Positions 45,720 to 58,480 of a DNA stretch of 64,000 nt are shown here, one piece after another. Positions within the stretch are counted from its first letter, which is position 1, and every line of letters starts with the position of its first letter. Both the position numbers and the translations under genes were made by a program. The notes below the pieces were generated by a model. That model worked only from the letters and a program-made list of their open reading frames with translations. It searched no databases and was not told the origin of the DNA. Source of the stretch: Larus michahellis (lineage: Eukaryota; Chordata; Aves; Charadriiformes; Laridae). Location: contig NC_133903.1 of assembly GCF_964199755.1 (NCBI RefSeq), positions 4,233,001 to 4,297,000 of the forward strand, written 5' to 3'.

Positions 45720-48700
45720 GCCACAGTGGGTAACATTTTGTGTTTGTGATGAAAAGGACTGTGAGGGTGTAAGGAGAGCCAGGCTGGATAAGCCTGAATC
45801 TTTAGGTCTAACTCACTTTAGAGTACGATCATGAAAGAGGTTCTCCTGAGATACTTTGGGGAATTTGTTTTAGGTTCGCAGGGCCGGACCGGTTGCAGTA
45901 GAGACTCTGCAGTGCTGCTTGGGGTATAAATATTGCTGGGAGTTGTATCATTATGGAGTACTTTAAACTCTCCAGATATGAATCGTAAAAAATGCTACTA
46001 ATCATGTGGACCTCAGATAATCTCCATATGGGAGGCGGCAGTTTTCTGCACTGGAGAAACACCAAACTGGCAAGCAGTGGAACTGGTTTAGCTTCAGCGT
46101 TGATAAGTAATTTAAGATATTCTAGAAGAACAGTTAAGAGTAAAATTACCGCGGGCTGAACGAAATGCATTTGTTTAGTTTAACGTTAAGTAGAGGTATA
46201 AACAAAAATAAGCTTCTAAGTAGGGCGCCCTTTTTCAAGAGGACAAATTAATGAAACACACCAGTGGAAGATCCCAGGGCCTTCAATGTCGACTGTGTCT
46301 AATCTCCTTTTTCAGTCAACGGTGCGAGTATTATCAGCCAGCTGTACGCCGAGAGTCTTGTAGGAACAGACTTTACACCCAACTGGCTGAACAGCTACAT
46401 TAAAAAGGATGCTTGGAATAAGCCAACCAGGTAGGAGGTGGAGAAAAAAACCAAACCACCCCATGATTTTGTAGTTCAAGGTATACTCTTATATGTTCTG
46501 GCTATAAGATCTTCTGGGATGGGAGCTCGTTTCTATGCCCGATTCGGAGCAGCCCAGTGCTTGAACATAGTGGCTCGCTGGGGTCCAATTAGGGTGGTCC
46601 GGCATCTCGGTGGCACTTCTCACCCCCTTGGAGACGTGCCCCAAAAACCTTTGTTTGTTTAGCCTAGCTAAATGATAGCTGGGCTGAAACGGTGGTTGCT
46701 ATGAGAAAAATGCCAGGTAGAAGAGCTATTTAATCAAATTACGGTGTTGGCACAGAGACAAATGGGTATAACCCAGCCACAAATAAATGCCAGGCTGGAA
46801 ATGAGCACGGCCCTGGCCTGGAAAGCACAGGAGTCCTCCCATCATTGGGGTTAAAAGAAAGAAATAAAAGCTCAGATAATGTGAAATGGGGCTAAATAAG
46901 ACAGCTGATGGTGGGAGGAGGGAGCAATACATTAAATTTACCAAGGCTCTTCTGCCAGAGCAGTGTGAATTCACTTTCTACGTAGGCAAAAGATGTGGGG
47001 AGGCAACTATTTATTTTCTCTGATACGCAGTGGTTTAGTTACCCAAAGGAAAATACTTCATAATGAAGGCTACGTTTTGTTGTCAGTGGTTAAAATATTG
47101 ATACAGTACTGCTGGATAAAAAATCAATGTATTTGGAGGGGTCTCTAATGATACTTTATGTAGTTCTGTGTACAGATGACGGATACCCTCCTGCACGTAG
47201 ATTTCCTTGGGATTTAAAAAGCACACAAAAAACCTCAACAAAAAAGTAATTAATTCCCCTGGATGTTTTGTTCCATATACTGAGCTTTGGAACTACACAG
47301 AAACTAGGACATTTTTCTGATGTTTTTTCAGTTAAAGTAATATTCCTGATACATACCAATCTTCCTTCATAATCTTTACAATACATCATTATATTCCTTT
47401 TCGTTCTAAGAAATGACAGCTACAAAAGCTGTTATGGTAAAACTGGATAGCTAATTAACTTGGAGCACTGCATTCTTTTGCTCAATCCAGTGCAAATGTC
47501 TGTTTGAGGTTCTCTCACTTTAACCTTATAAAATGAGTTAGAAAAAATGAAGTATCCCGCTAGCTCTGCATACGACTTTTTACCTGTGATGCCATGAAAA
47601 GACGGGGTTACGTCCCACAAGGGAGCAGCAGCGACAATCCTGAACAAGTATAAACGAGAAGAGATGTATTTCCAGTAGGAGGTGTAAGCTCATCTTCTTT
47701 CCTGGGTATTTTAGGGAGGATACCTTGATGGGGAAGCCGCATGCGAGTGCTGCTTGGTTACGCCATAACTTTAGCAAAGTCCTTCCATACGTGTCTGAGC
47801 ACGTCATTGCCCGAGCAGACTTCTGCTTTGGTGTGTCACAGCCTGGTGAAGTCAGTGCACTTGACTCATTCAGAGCGATGGATCTTTTAAAGGGTGACAA
47901 ATCAAATTGTTCATCCGGAGAACAAGGATTTTGTTATGCAAAGCACTGCATGAGATTGTGCCCAACGCAGGAATAGCGTAATGTCTTCAGTCATTGTCCC
48001 TGCCACTGCTGCAGCTTTCCGCAAGGTGACCTGCTCTGACGGCATCTCAGCAGGTTCAGCTCCACCGTGACTGTAGTTACGCTAGTTAGTAATGCTCATG
48101 AGACTCAAGTATTTGTAATAAAAGAGACCAGAATCCTTTCTCAGTGTGCTTTTAGACCACAGATCACTCGCCTTTCCATCCGCTGGCTAGGGGGGGGTTT
48201 GCTTTCTTCGTTGCTCTTTGGTGGACCCGGATAGATGAGGCCACCTCTCATGATGAAGATGTGCAAAAGCAGCTGATGTCAGGGCTGTTGCGCGTGGAGA
48301 TTCGTGGAAAGGGCTGTACATGATAACGAAGACGGTTGAGTTTTTTTTAATGCAATTCACCTAAATAGGAGCGTTTTCAAATTGCTGCTCCCTCATCCCC
48401 ACTCCCTCTGGTCAGCTGCTGATCTGCTCCCAGCGACCTGTAATGCTAGAAAAGGATTATCTCGAGGTTATTTTCATATCACATGTCAGTGCATCCTGAT
48501 ATATCCTTCTCCTCTTCTCTTTTCTAAACGGCATTTCCTCAGGGTCTAAAGTTTCAGCTTTAAGCCAGACCTTTTTTTTGTTAAAAGTAAATGGGATTAT
48601 TTTGAGAACCAGCCCTTAAAATTATCTTACGTGAGCAAAATGCATGGGCATTTAGGTCATCTCAGCTCTGCAGGCTGTTGTTTGAATCACTCTGTGATAA

Positions 48701-50877
48701 GTCCTTTTTAGTATGCATTTGCGTTAAGATAGTTATGCTGTAAAAAAGAAAAAAAAGGAGAAAAAACATTGTGTCATCTCTATTGCAGGTTAGAAATGAG
48801 TCTGAGAGGTCAAATGAGTTTTACATACCCAGTGGCATGGACCCGGGTCAAAGAGTCCCTGGAATTGGTCTGTCTGAACTCAGGAGCTCGTACGAATATG
48901 TCCTTTGGGATGTCACAATTTCTGATCTCAGCTCTGCATGTGAAAACATCTCTCTCTGCCCGATTTGCCCCTGCAGTTTACCTTGTTGAATATTTAACCA
49001 GTTACTAGTTTATGTGACAGTATTTCAAATCGCTGAGCCTGGAAACCCCTGTTGGAGGTGTGGGAGAGGCTGGGTCCCGCCAGAAAGAAATTCCACCAGT
49101 CCCAAGAAAGTCGGCATCTCGTTTCTAGAAACCAGGGGACTTTTATTTGCGTTTCCTGTGTTTTTATGCAATTCTGGGCCCCTTTAGCTTTTGATGTATC
49201 CGCGCCAGCTCCCACTCCCTGGCAGGAGACACCTCGGCTGTACGCAGAAATGCTTGGCTTGGCCGACGAGGGCATCTCCCGCCCCAAAGCCCCAAATCTT
49301 TCGGGCGCTTTGAGGAACAGAGAACTTATCTCCGCAGCAAGGACGCTTGCGCTGCCCCCAGCTTTGTCGGCTGTTTCTGCTGCTCTTTTCATTTAGAGAG
49401 AAGTGTGTTTTGGAGAACAGCTCGGCGTGCTCTCATCGGAGAACTCCGGCTGTAGTTCCACGCTGGCTGGTACCGATGCCTTGGGGGTGAATCCAGGTGC
49501 AAATCTGACAAGACACATATAAATGGCAAGGACAGAAATAGTAGTTTTAAAACACAATTATTCCTTTAGGTTGATGCTCCTGCCCAGCAGCAGGGCAGGT
49601 TCTCAAGGAAAAAGCAGAGGTAGGGAAAGCTGTTTCAAAACTTTTCTCTGGAATTTTGTGACCTCATCCTGTAATCCTTACCCACCGGGGAAATCCTTAC
49701 ATCTGTGATCTGAGTTACCGGTGCAGAGTGTCGGAGTGAAGAGTGGGAATAAGACCCTAATTAAGAGATATTGATCGTTACAAACAGTTCAGCCCGAGGC
49801 CCTCGTCCACCTTCAGGCCGATTTTTGCATTTCAAGAATTGCAGAAATAAGGTGAAGTTCAGCAGCTCTTGGAGCTGGTGCTGGAGCTCCTGCTATTTCA
49901 TCCCTTCACCAGGATGGTTCCTGGTGGCCACCGTGCTGTTAATTCTCCATGTTAACTGAGGGAAGGGCCCCTTGGAGCCCCCACCACACGCTTTCCTCTC
50001 TCACGCCAGCACCAGCAGCAATTCCTGCTCTTCCCAATAACCTTCAGCTTCCCAGAGCCTATATGTGTGACAAAGACAGACCTTTAAAATGTTGGACAGA
50101 GACCCAAATTGAAGGGCACTGTGATAAATTCTGGCAGCGGTTTGACATGATGGGAAATTCATTCCTCCCACATAAATTATTTTCTGCACTTTTCAGGCTT
50201 TAGCCTTTTACTGTGCATTTTCAGCAATAAACAGTGAAATATGACATTATTTACTTGTGAAGCACTAATAATGCGTACACGCCATAAAACCTGATGATGC
50301 TCTGGAGAGCTCGCAGTCACCAGCATAAACACAGGGAAGACGGAACGTGCCGGAGCCCCTGCGCGGGGATGGCCGCGGCTGCTTCCTTGCTTTATGCCTC
50401 CCTGAAGCATCGCTTATTGCAGGCAGCCCAATTTATTCCCTGCTGACTTCGCTCCCCGCACACACGGGATGCCCTCTGCTTTCGGGTTCATCTCCCCTGA
50501 TTTTATAAACATCCCTGAGCTACTTGATTGCTACCTGACCCGGCTGGTTTGGTGACACGTCCCCGGAGGAGCCGAGCTCCGCAGGGGCTGCGAGACGGGG
50601 TAGAACCTGAGCCTTGCCAAGTGCTCTGGGGCACAGATAACTCGGCACGGCTGGCTGCAGGGGTGAAATGTCGGAAGTGATTTTCAGCATGGATAATGCG
50701 CGTGGATAATGCCATAATGAAGCCCAGACACTTTAACTTTCCTGCGTGATTTTGCGGTGTGGTTTGGTTTGTGGGTTTTTTTTTTTCTCTTGAGGCCTTT
50801 CGTGTTGATGGGGCTTGACTTCATGCTGTTGAACTTTGGGTTAGCTTATCCCGGCTTTGCGTGCTGACATAGCCATG

Positions 50878-50914
50878 CCCACACCGTGTCCTTGTACCCA
50901 CACCGTGTCCTTGG
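50878..50914. repeat. short tandem duplication
   Basis: CCCACACCGTGTCCTTG occurs twice, 19 bases apart start to start. Confidence 0.85.
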
Positions 50915-53900
50915 CGCTCCCGTCCGTGGCTCTGCGGGCTGGGAGCTGGCTGGGTCTGCAGAGCTGCCTCCTCCTGGAGAAGAAGTGGTCAGTGGGATGC
51001 CTTCGTGACATCCCAGTGGTACCGTTTCTTTAGTTACGCCGAGCCAGGGAAGTTAAATGAAATTAAAGGTGAAGCCTGGACTGCCCCTGGGTCCTGGCGA
51101 GGTTCTGAACCCAGAGAAATTCCTGCAAAACCCCATTAAGGGCTTGGGTTAACTGCGCGGGGTAGCTAGGTCGCTCTTTGTCATCCCTTTGGGCTTTGGC
51201 GGCGTGAGGAGCACGGTTTGGTTATCGAACCCTCGGAATGCCTGAGAGGCGAGAGCCGGCAGCGCGGTTAGCCTGTCCGCGAGCGGGGAGGAGGAACCTG
51301 GCCTCCTCCAAAGCAAATACGAATAGCGTTTGGCCATATCTGTTATCATTATCGGAGCTGTCAGCCGAGATTCAATACGGAGCTTTAGATGGATGTATCG
51401 AGGCCGGTTTCCACGCTGACTTACCACAGCAGCGAAGGAGCCAGCTCCCGTCTCATTTGTGCTCATTTAATCCCATTGATTTCGCCGGAGCTAAGGGTGA
51501 GGAGGAAGGCGGCGGCAGGCTCTGCAGGCCACAGCTCCGGGTGCTGGCTCGGCCCGACCCCCTCGTCCTCCTGCACCACCCCTGGGAGACAACGGGTGGG
51601 ATTCGGGGTCTCGTACAAACCCCAGGACAAAGGCGCAGGGATGAGCTCTTCCAGAATAAAAAGATTTTGCCCTAAATCAGGTCGCTGGGAAGCTGGACCG
51701 TAACCCTCTCGTTTTCTGAGTTCTGTTATTCTTCCTCCTGCAGCTTAACCGTTTCGCTCCACCTTAAGGTTGTACCGAGAAAAGGGAGACCGTTCGCTAT
51801 TTTAGAAGTGAAGCCAATATTTCTCTGTTTTCCAGCCCGTTCCACAGAGCTGTGCTTAAAGAAGCAGGGCCACGTCAATTCTCCTGCGTATTATAAAAAT
51901 ATTGTGTCGGGTGGGGTGCTGTGGGGTGCTGATTTACCCCAAGTATCTAAACATTTCTGTAGAACATGAGAACATGCAGGAGAGGCAGTCAGTCTGTTCT
52001 AGGACTACAGCTAGAGTTTTCTGTCCAGATTAATTAAAGGGCGGCAGAGGCTGCGAATGTGATTACCTCTTCTTATCTTGTTCCAAAGTCCGTGCAATAT
52101 CTACAGTGTTTCAAAGTTATATGTGTTCTTTAAAAAATCAATAGCAGTGGAGTTCTCATTATCATCAACCTACAAATAAAGTTGTATAAGAAGCAGAGCA
52201 GGGAAAACATTGGTGTGGACACAGGGTTTGCCTTTACGTTTGCAAGTGGATTTTCCTCGTAAGAAAAACTGTTGAAAATCTCAAAAATTACCAACGCAAA
52301 ACAAAACAAAAAAACCCATAACCCACCGTTGCCACCTCCTATAGGCGACGCTTTAAAAGGCGGTTGTCTGGGCACTCAGGATCAGGTACTTGAAGTGAAA
52401 CAGGTGTTGGGTTTTTGGCTTGGCCACCAAATTCCAGCCTGTGAATTCTTCTGGATCTTTTTCTCCATGGACAGGGACAGTAGGTCCCCACAGAGGACCT
52501 GGTAGGACTTTGAGAGAGAGAGATGAGTCCGTTCTTTGGCCCCGAGAGCTGAACACAGATACCTCAACTCTTCCTTTCTCCCCAGGCACATGGGTCTCAA
52601 GTAGTTGCTGCTGTTCAAATCGTTCTCATTAATTGAGAGTGTAGCATTGGAGATGAGGGGAGACTTTACACCTGTGAAGGATGCTTTCTCCCATCCAACT
52701 CACAGGGAACTCGCCATCGCTCCACTTGTGCCCTCCGTTGCCACCACCGCCAGCCGGACCTTCGGATGGAGGAAGGCAGCTTTATTTTACCCAAGGGCTG
52801 TGCCGATTTGGGGCATCTGTTGGTGGCTCAGAACCAGGCTGGTGGGCTGGGCTGGCCCCCTCCAGCCGCAGAGGGGTGCAGGCATTGCCTCTGCCATCAC
52901 ATCTCTTCCCAAAGCCACTGCCACAGCCCTGCCGGCTCCGGGGCTGTCACGCTCTGCCATCTGCAAGCAGCAGGGTCAGCAAAGTTGCTAGTGCCCTTTT
53001 AGCCTGCTGTGATAAACACACAGCAACAAAGGTTTTTATAACGCAGCTCAGAGCAGGATCTGCCCTTCGTTATCCAAACGAGGTCGAATGTGTGCCGGCA
53101 CATAGCTATGAGTCACGGCAGGTTTCGATTGGGATTTCTGATTCCTGAACAAGGACTGATGGCGCTCCCCGGTAGCTCCCATTAATCTTCTTCCCCGCGA
53201 GTTCTGCATGGCTGCAGTTGAAGAGGTTTTGTGTTTGCTCTCACTCATTTGCACAGAAGGTGACGGTGCGATGGGGCTGACAGCCAGGACACGGACGGGA
53301 AGGATGTGGTCTGGGTTTCAGGCCGGGGATTTCACGGCGATCCTTTGTAATGCTTCAGCAGTGCCTTGGAGAAATGCAGCCGCAGGGAGAGGTCTCGGGC
53401 CGTGCTCGTGAGACGTGGTGGCTCGGGACAACTTCTCCAGGGCTGAAGGAAGCTGCTCCTCAACGGTGAGGCTAAGGCGCCCCGTCCTCTGAGAATTTCT
53501 TAGCACGACAGCGGTGCAAATAACTGCCGGCCGCACCAATACCGGTGTCCGGGAGCAGCAAAGCCACCTGTGCTTTCCAGCCTGGGAGGCGTGCTGCTCA
53601 AAGTTGTGTGGTTTAGGTCTCTCCTTAGTATTTCAGGAAGCTTTCAGAGCAATTAAACCTTTAGTGATCACCCCTCAGCTCTTTGCGCCGTGGCTTCGCT
53701 TCTGCCTTTGTTGCAGACGAGCTGCGTGCCTGTGTATAAACTGCCTTGAACACACCTGGGACACGACAAAAATGCGTCTCCCCCGCTCTCCTCCCCGGAC
53801 CACGCTCCGCCAAGGAGAGGAGAAACCAGCAGCTCTGGGTCCACAGTCCCGGGAAGCCGAGGGAATTAGTTTTCTATTGAACCTTTCATTCTCCAGATAT

Positions 53901-54319
53901 CAAAACACTTTGTGAAGTCGGGGCCTGTAGGGAAGCAGAGCTGCTATTTATGTGATCAATAAAAAGTTTTACACGGAGCCTTGGATGCTCACAAAAGATG
54001 GGAAAGAATGTAGCTGAAACAGCTCTTCACATGAAAACAAGATGTTTATTGGTATTGAAACACCCTGCTAGGCTGAAATCAGATGCCAAGCGAGGTGAGC
54101 TCAAGCCAGGATGGTTCTCGTTGGGGAGGGGAGAGGAGCAGGCTGATTTTTGCACAGGGCTAGCTAAAATTTCCCTGTCACTATGTGCAATAATAGAGGG
54201 ATAAATGCACAGCATGGTGAGGCGGTTGAGGCCGGAGCCAAGGGGCACAGAACCAATAACATTTTATATATTTTCCTACCATATGAATTCTTCACACTTT
54301 GAAAAACTTCTCCTTGATT

Positions 54320-54354
54320 TTCTTCTTTTTTTTTTCTTCTTTTTTTTTTTTTTT
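54320..54354. repeat. T-rich tract
   Basis: Interrupted poly(T) with CTTCT breaks. Confidence 0.92.
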
Positions 54355-56132
54355 GAGGCAACCGCCAGTAAAAGAAACTAATGGGTTAGAAACCACGTAA
54401 GCAATCTCCCACTGAGCTTTATTCCCCACAGGCTCGTTGCATCAAAGGGAAAGCAGCAAAATAGGGCGACCAAATGCTACGTAACAATGAAAACGAGTTG
54501 GCTGCTGCCTGCTCTGCCCCACGCTCGGGGCAGGTCACGTTGCCCCCAAGGGCTCTTGGACTCGTGGGGACGGTGGCAGCCCCCTGGGCCGGGGAGAAAA
54601 GGGCACTTCAGGGCTGTACGCAAGGCAGCACAGCTTCTGCCTGTGCTCTGCGTTCCTCCTTCCCCACTCCTTCAAACGCAAATACATCTCTCCGGCTGCC
54701 CCACTTCTTCCTGGGCCACCTCCATCCTTGGAGAAGAGGTTTCTTGCTTGCTGCAGTTCTTGTCTCGCTGCGTCTGAATCCCGTTTTCTGGCTGGGAGGT
54801 GCAGCGAGACAATTTATCCTATGTATCTCCTGCCCGCCCCTTCATCAGGAGGGGGAATTTCATCCCACTCGTGATGTCTTCCTTTCCTCACTCCACCTTA
54901 CTGACCTCAGCAACGTCCAATTAGCAAATCTGGGCCTCCTGTGCGCAGAAGATATTACTTCCACCTCATTTCAAGTTTACCACTCTGCTGGTTTTTGTTG
55001 TGCTCTTTCCAGCACTTGGTTAATTTTGCTCCATAATAATGGGATCAGTGTCTTGTAATGAGCGCAAACAGCAGTGCCACGTCCTGGGAAATGAGACACG
55101 GTGGGAAAACAGTGACTGTCCCCAACGCTTCCTAGGGGACATCAGCCCTGAGGTTTCAGAGCAGTCTGGAGGGGGCAAACGCTGGTTATTGCACACAAAT
55201 ATAGCCCATGGAAAGTGCAGCACCAAACTTTATGCTCTCAGTACGAAGCCTTGCAGTCAGCGCAGAGCAATAGCAGCAACACGGTACGCAACTTTATCAG
55301 AGGCTCTGAAAGTTGGAATAAGGATTTTATGCCGGATAAACTCAAGGCTTTTTTGCAAAGGCTCATCCTTACCCTGAATCCTGCCCTCAGCCGGTGCGTT
55401 TGCTCAGCAGGGTGGGCAATGCAGCTCGGGATGTCCTGCACCCAGGCACCACATCTTACCTGTGCTTCTCTCCGGAGACCTCCTCTCCCACCCTGTGCAA
55501 GCCACACACGCGGAGCCGCTCTTAATTTTCTGCGTTACCTGCCCACAAGCAGTGGTGCTGGTAAGGAGCTCGGAAAAGATAGGGGGAAAGAGCACTAGGA
55601 TATAATACATCTTATTTACAGCTTGGAGAATCTGCATTTTAGAGCGAGACGCCATGGTTAAAAACCGGGAGAGAAAAAGGGGCACCTTGCAAAAGTGAGG
55701 GTTGCCTGGGCAACATCAGCATCCGCATCCCCGCATCTCCCCAGCCCAGCAAAGATCCTCACCGTGGTGCTTCCCTGCACGCTCCCACTTACCCCTCGTT
55801 CCCTCTCACTCGCGTCCGCGCCTGCTCCTCCAAGGTGAGCGTACAGGGGTTGGCACGAGAAGTCTACATATGCCGCTGGCAAGAAATGAATCTTCCTTCG
55901 GTCTTGCGGCTTGTCTCGCCTGCTGCGCTCTGCAGAGCCCCAGCCCTGTGCCTGCGCTCACGGTGGGCTTCACCCCACGCACTCCCCTTCAAGACGGAGC
56001 TGCGTGCCGTTGTGCCCTCCCTGTTTGGAGCTGAACCATAGATCCTGTGCATCTGGCTGCATCTTATCTCAAAGTCACATTTATGTAGTAGTTAGACTTG
56101 GGGACAGATGCCTTTTTTCCCCCCTCCCCTGC

Positions 56133-56157
56133 TTTTTTTTTTTTTTTTTTTTTTTTT
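56133..56157. repeat. poly(T) tract
   Basis: About 25 consecutive T residues. No recognisable LINE or SINE body lies alongside. Confidence 0.93.
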
Positions 56158-58159
56158 AACACTGTAAAAGAAAAACACACTCATCTTCCAGAGTGGGGAG
56201 TTCTCTTGACAGCGGAACAGTGTGATGGATGTGCCAGGGCATCATTTCATCAGAATATCAAGCCATGAGGTTGGCTACTGCCATTCATTCTTGTCATTTG
56301 AATTCTCTCGATGTGTAAGATGACATTAAAATCCTGTAAGAGAAAAGTGCTGCATATCTCCTTGTCAGAGAGGACCGCGCCGGTTCATCCATCCAGCCCC
56401 AGGGCAGCGCAGGTGGAGGGAAGCTCTTCGTCGGACCGTTCGTTGAAGGTGAAACAAAAAAGTCTGTGAGTACCTCATCCAGATCCAGCTCCACTTTCCA
56501 AAGGAAGAGAAGGACGATTGCCGCAGCATTTGGTGTTTGCGGTTTTCTCCACCCCGGTAATTAAAAAAGTTGGGGTTTTCCTTTCATCTTGCCAATGGCA
56601 AAAGGGATTTGTCTTTCTTGTGCCTTTTACACTTCTCTGTTTTGGTTTGGGTTTGTTTTTGTTTTTTTTTTTTTAACATCTTGAGCAGTGGGCTGGTGGC
56701 CAGATTTCTGAAGGTGTTTAAGCATCGACAGATGCAGCTGGGTACCTGGAGGGATTTTTCAAAAGCATCTTGCTGTAATTGTTTATGATACTCTGCACTT
56801 CCCATCACGATCGCTTTGGTAGCATCCCTATTCCTGCCAGCATTGCGTCTCCTATTGCAGAGCCGAGTTGGATTTTGCTTCTTTTCTTACTTTTAGTCCC
56901 CAGAACTCCAGGAAACTGTAGGAAGGGAGAACAAAACGGGCAAAACTTGGTGCGAATGGTTACACTTGGGTAGATTTCTGTGTCCTTATATTGATGGGAC
57001 GCTGAGAAGGTGCACATTTACAGCAGCAGAATAACAGTACGAGCAGAACCTTTTCATAGATGGGATCTTGCACTGAGAAATGTGCAGAGAAATCAACTGC
57101 CTGCCCGCTTTGAGATGCAAAATATTCTTGTGTTGCAACGTCATGGCCAAATTCACCGGTGGATTTTTCAGCACTCGTGCGTTTTCTTTGAAGCAGCAGT
57201 TCATTTGCAGAGAGCTTCCTTGTCACTTTTGCCCGCTGTAAATTCTGGGGATCACGTCTGTGATGTCAGTAAGGATCAGGTTAAAATCGGAGTGAGGTTT
57301 GCAGGCGGATCCGCCGAAAGTGGCGATGCGGGACAAGCTGCGGGAGCCATGGCAGCCCAGGGCTGTTGTTAAAGAGCGAAAGGGGCTGCAATTTCCATCC
57401 TGCAGTGCCATCTATAGCGCAGCGCTGCGCACAGCAAACACCACTGCAAAAACCAAACCAGAAGCCAAAAAAAACCCAAACCCCCAGCTGAGGCAGCAGG
57501 CTGTGAGAAACCTTAGTGCAATGAATTAAATTGTCAATTTAGGGCCCAGGGCCCGTGTGGATGGGGTGGAGGAGCTTGGGGTAGGGTCCCACCTGCCCTC
57601 CTGGTTGGCTGTCCCTAATTTTTAGGGGTTTGCAACACAATTTCATCCTCTCCAAATCAATACAGAGATGGCCAGCTTTCTCCGGGGGACAGCTCAAGAT
57701 ATACTAAATCAGAGGCGTGAAACTAAAACCCATTTTGACTCTGATGAGCAAAGGGAATTTCTCTTTATTTTTGATTTTTGAACCAGATGTTGCTTTCATG
57801 CTCTGAAACCTCTGAAACAGTTGAATGGATTTTCTTCAAACTCCTCACACGCACAAAAATTCACCTTTGGGCTGCGAACAAGCTTAAGAAATTGCACTGT
57901 GATGGAGATTTTTCTTTTCCCCCCTCTTCCTTTTTTTTGATTTGGAAAGTTAAAAGGATCCTAAAATAGAAGCTGAGAATTAGATTAAACGTCTCTCTGT
58001 TAACTCTTAGCACTGCTCCAAGTCTGCAATTATCATTTCTTAAGGTGGCTGGCTCCCATCCTTCTTACGCTTCCAGCTGCCACATTTTTTATTAAAATAA
58101 CTGCTAAAATAACTCTGAGGGCCAACACACCTTACAGCAGCTTCCCAGTGTCTGAAGGG

Positions 58160-58480
58160 CGCCTACAAGAAAGCTGGAGAAGGACTTTTACAAGGGGAGG
58201 TAGTGATAGGATGAGGGGTAATGGCTTCAAACTGAAAAAGGGGAGATTTAGGTTAGATATGAGGAAGAAATTTGTCCTTAGGAGGTAGATAAGACCCTGG
58301 CCCAGGTTGCCCAGAGAAGCTGTGGCTGCCCCATCCCTGGAGGGGTTCAAGGCCAGGTTGGACGGGGCTTGGAGCAACCTGGGCTGGTGGGAGGTGTCCC
58401 TGCCCAGGGCAGGGGGTGGCACTGGATGATCTTTAGGGTCCCTTCCAACCCAAACCATTCTGTGATTCTACAGTTCTGTG
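58160..58480 (+). mobile_element. CR1 LINE, 3' end fragment
   Basis: The segment contains GGATGAGGGGTAATGGCTTC, GAGATTTAGGTTAGATATGA, GTTGCCCAGAGAAGCTGTGG and GGTCCCTTCCAACCC, and ends in TTCTGTGATTCTACAG. It is longer than the 5.2 kb copy at its 5' end. Confidence 0.93.

Larger units (their letters stand above)
42836..58153. other. gene 2 upstream region and gene-free flank
   Basis: These 15 kb start with the gene 2 promoter and 5' UTR. No canonical TATA box was found close to the start; an inverted CCAAT (ATTGG on -) lies near 42.93 kb. Beyond that I recognise no protein domain, RNA gene or CR1. Homopolymer tracts occur at 45.7, 54.3 and 56.1 kb. The longest open frame (54474-55058, 194 codons) has no recognisable domain and is treated as chance. 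Confidence 0.55.

Noticed and set aside
54474..55058. Single-exon open frame of 194 codons (+)
   Set aside because: It has no recognisable domain, no convincing start context, and a second overlapping frame in the same region. Avian intergenic DNA of this GC content gives such frames by chance.
58132..58458. Recurring peptide ([19 protein letters not shown]) seen at 5.2, 58.3 and 61.5 kb
   Set aside because: It is antisense CR1 3' sequence, not a protein family.
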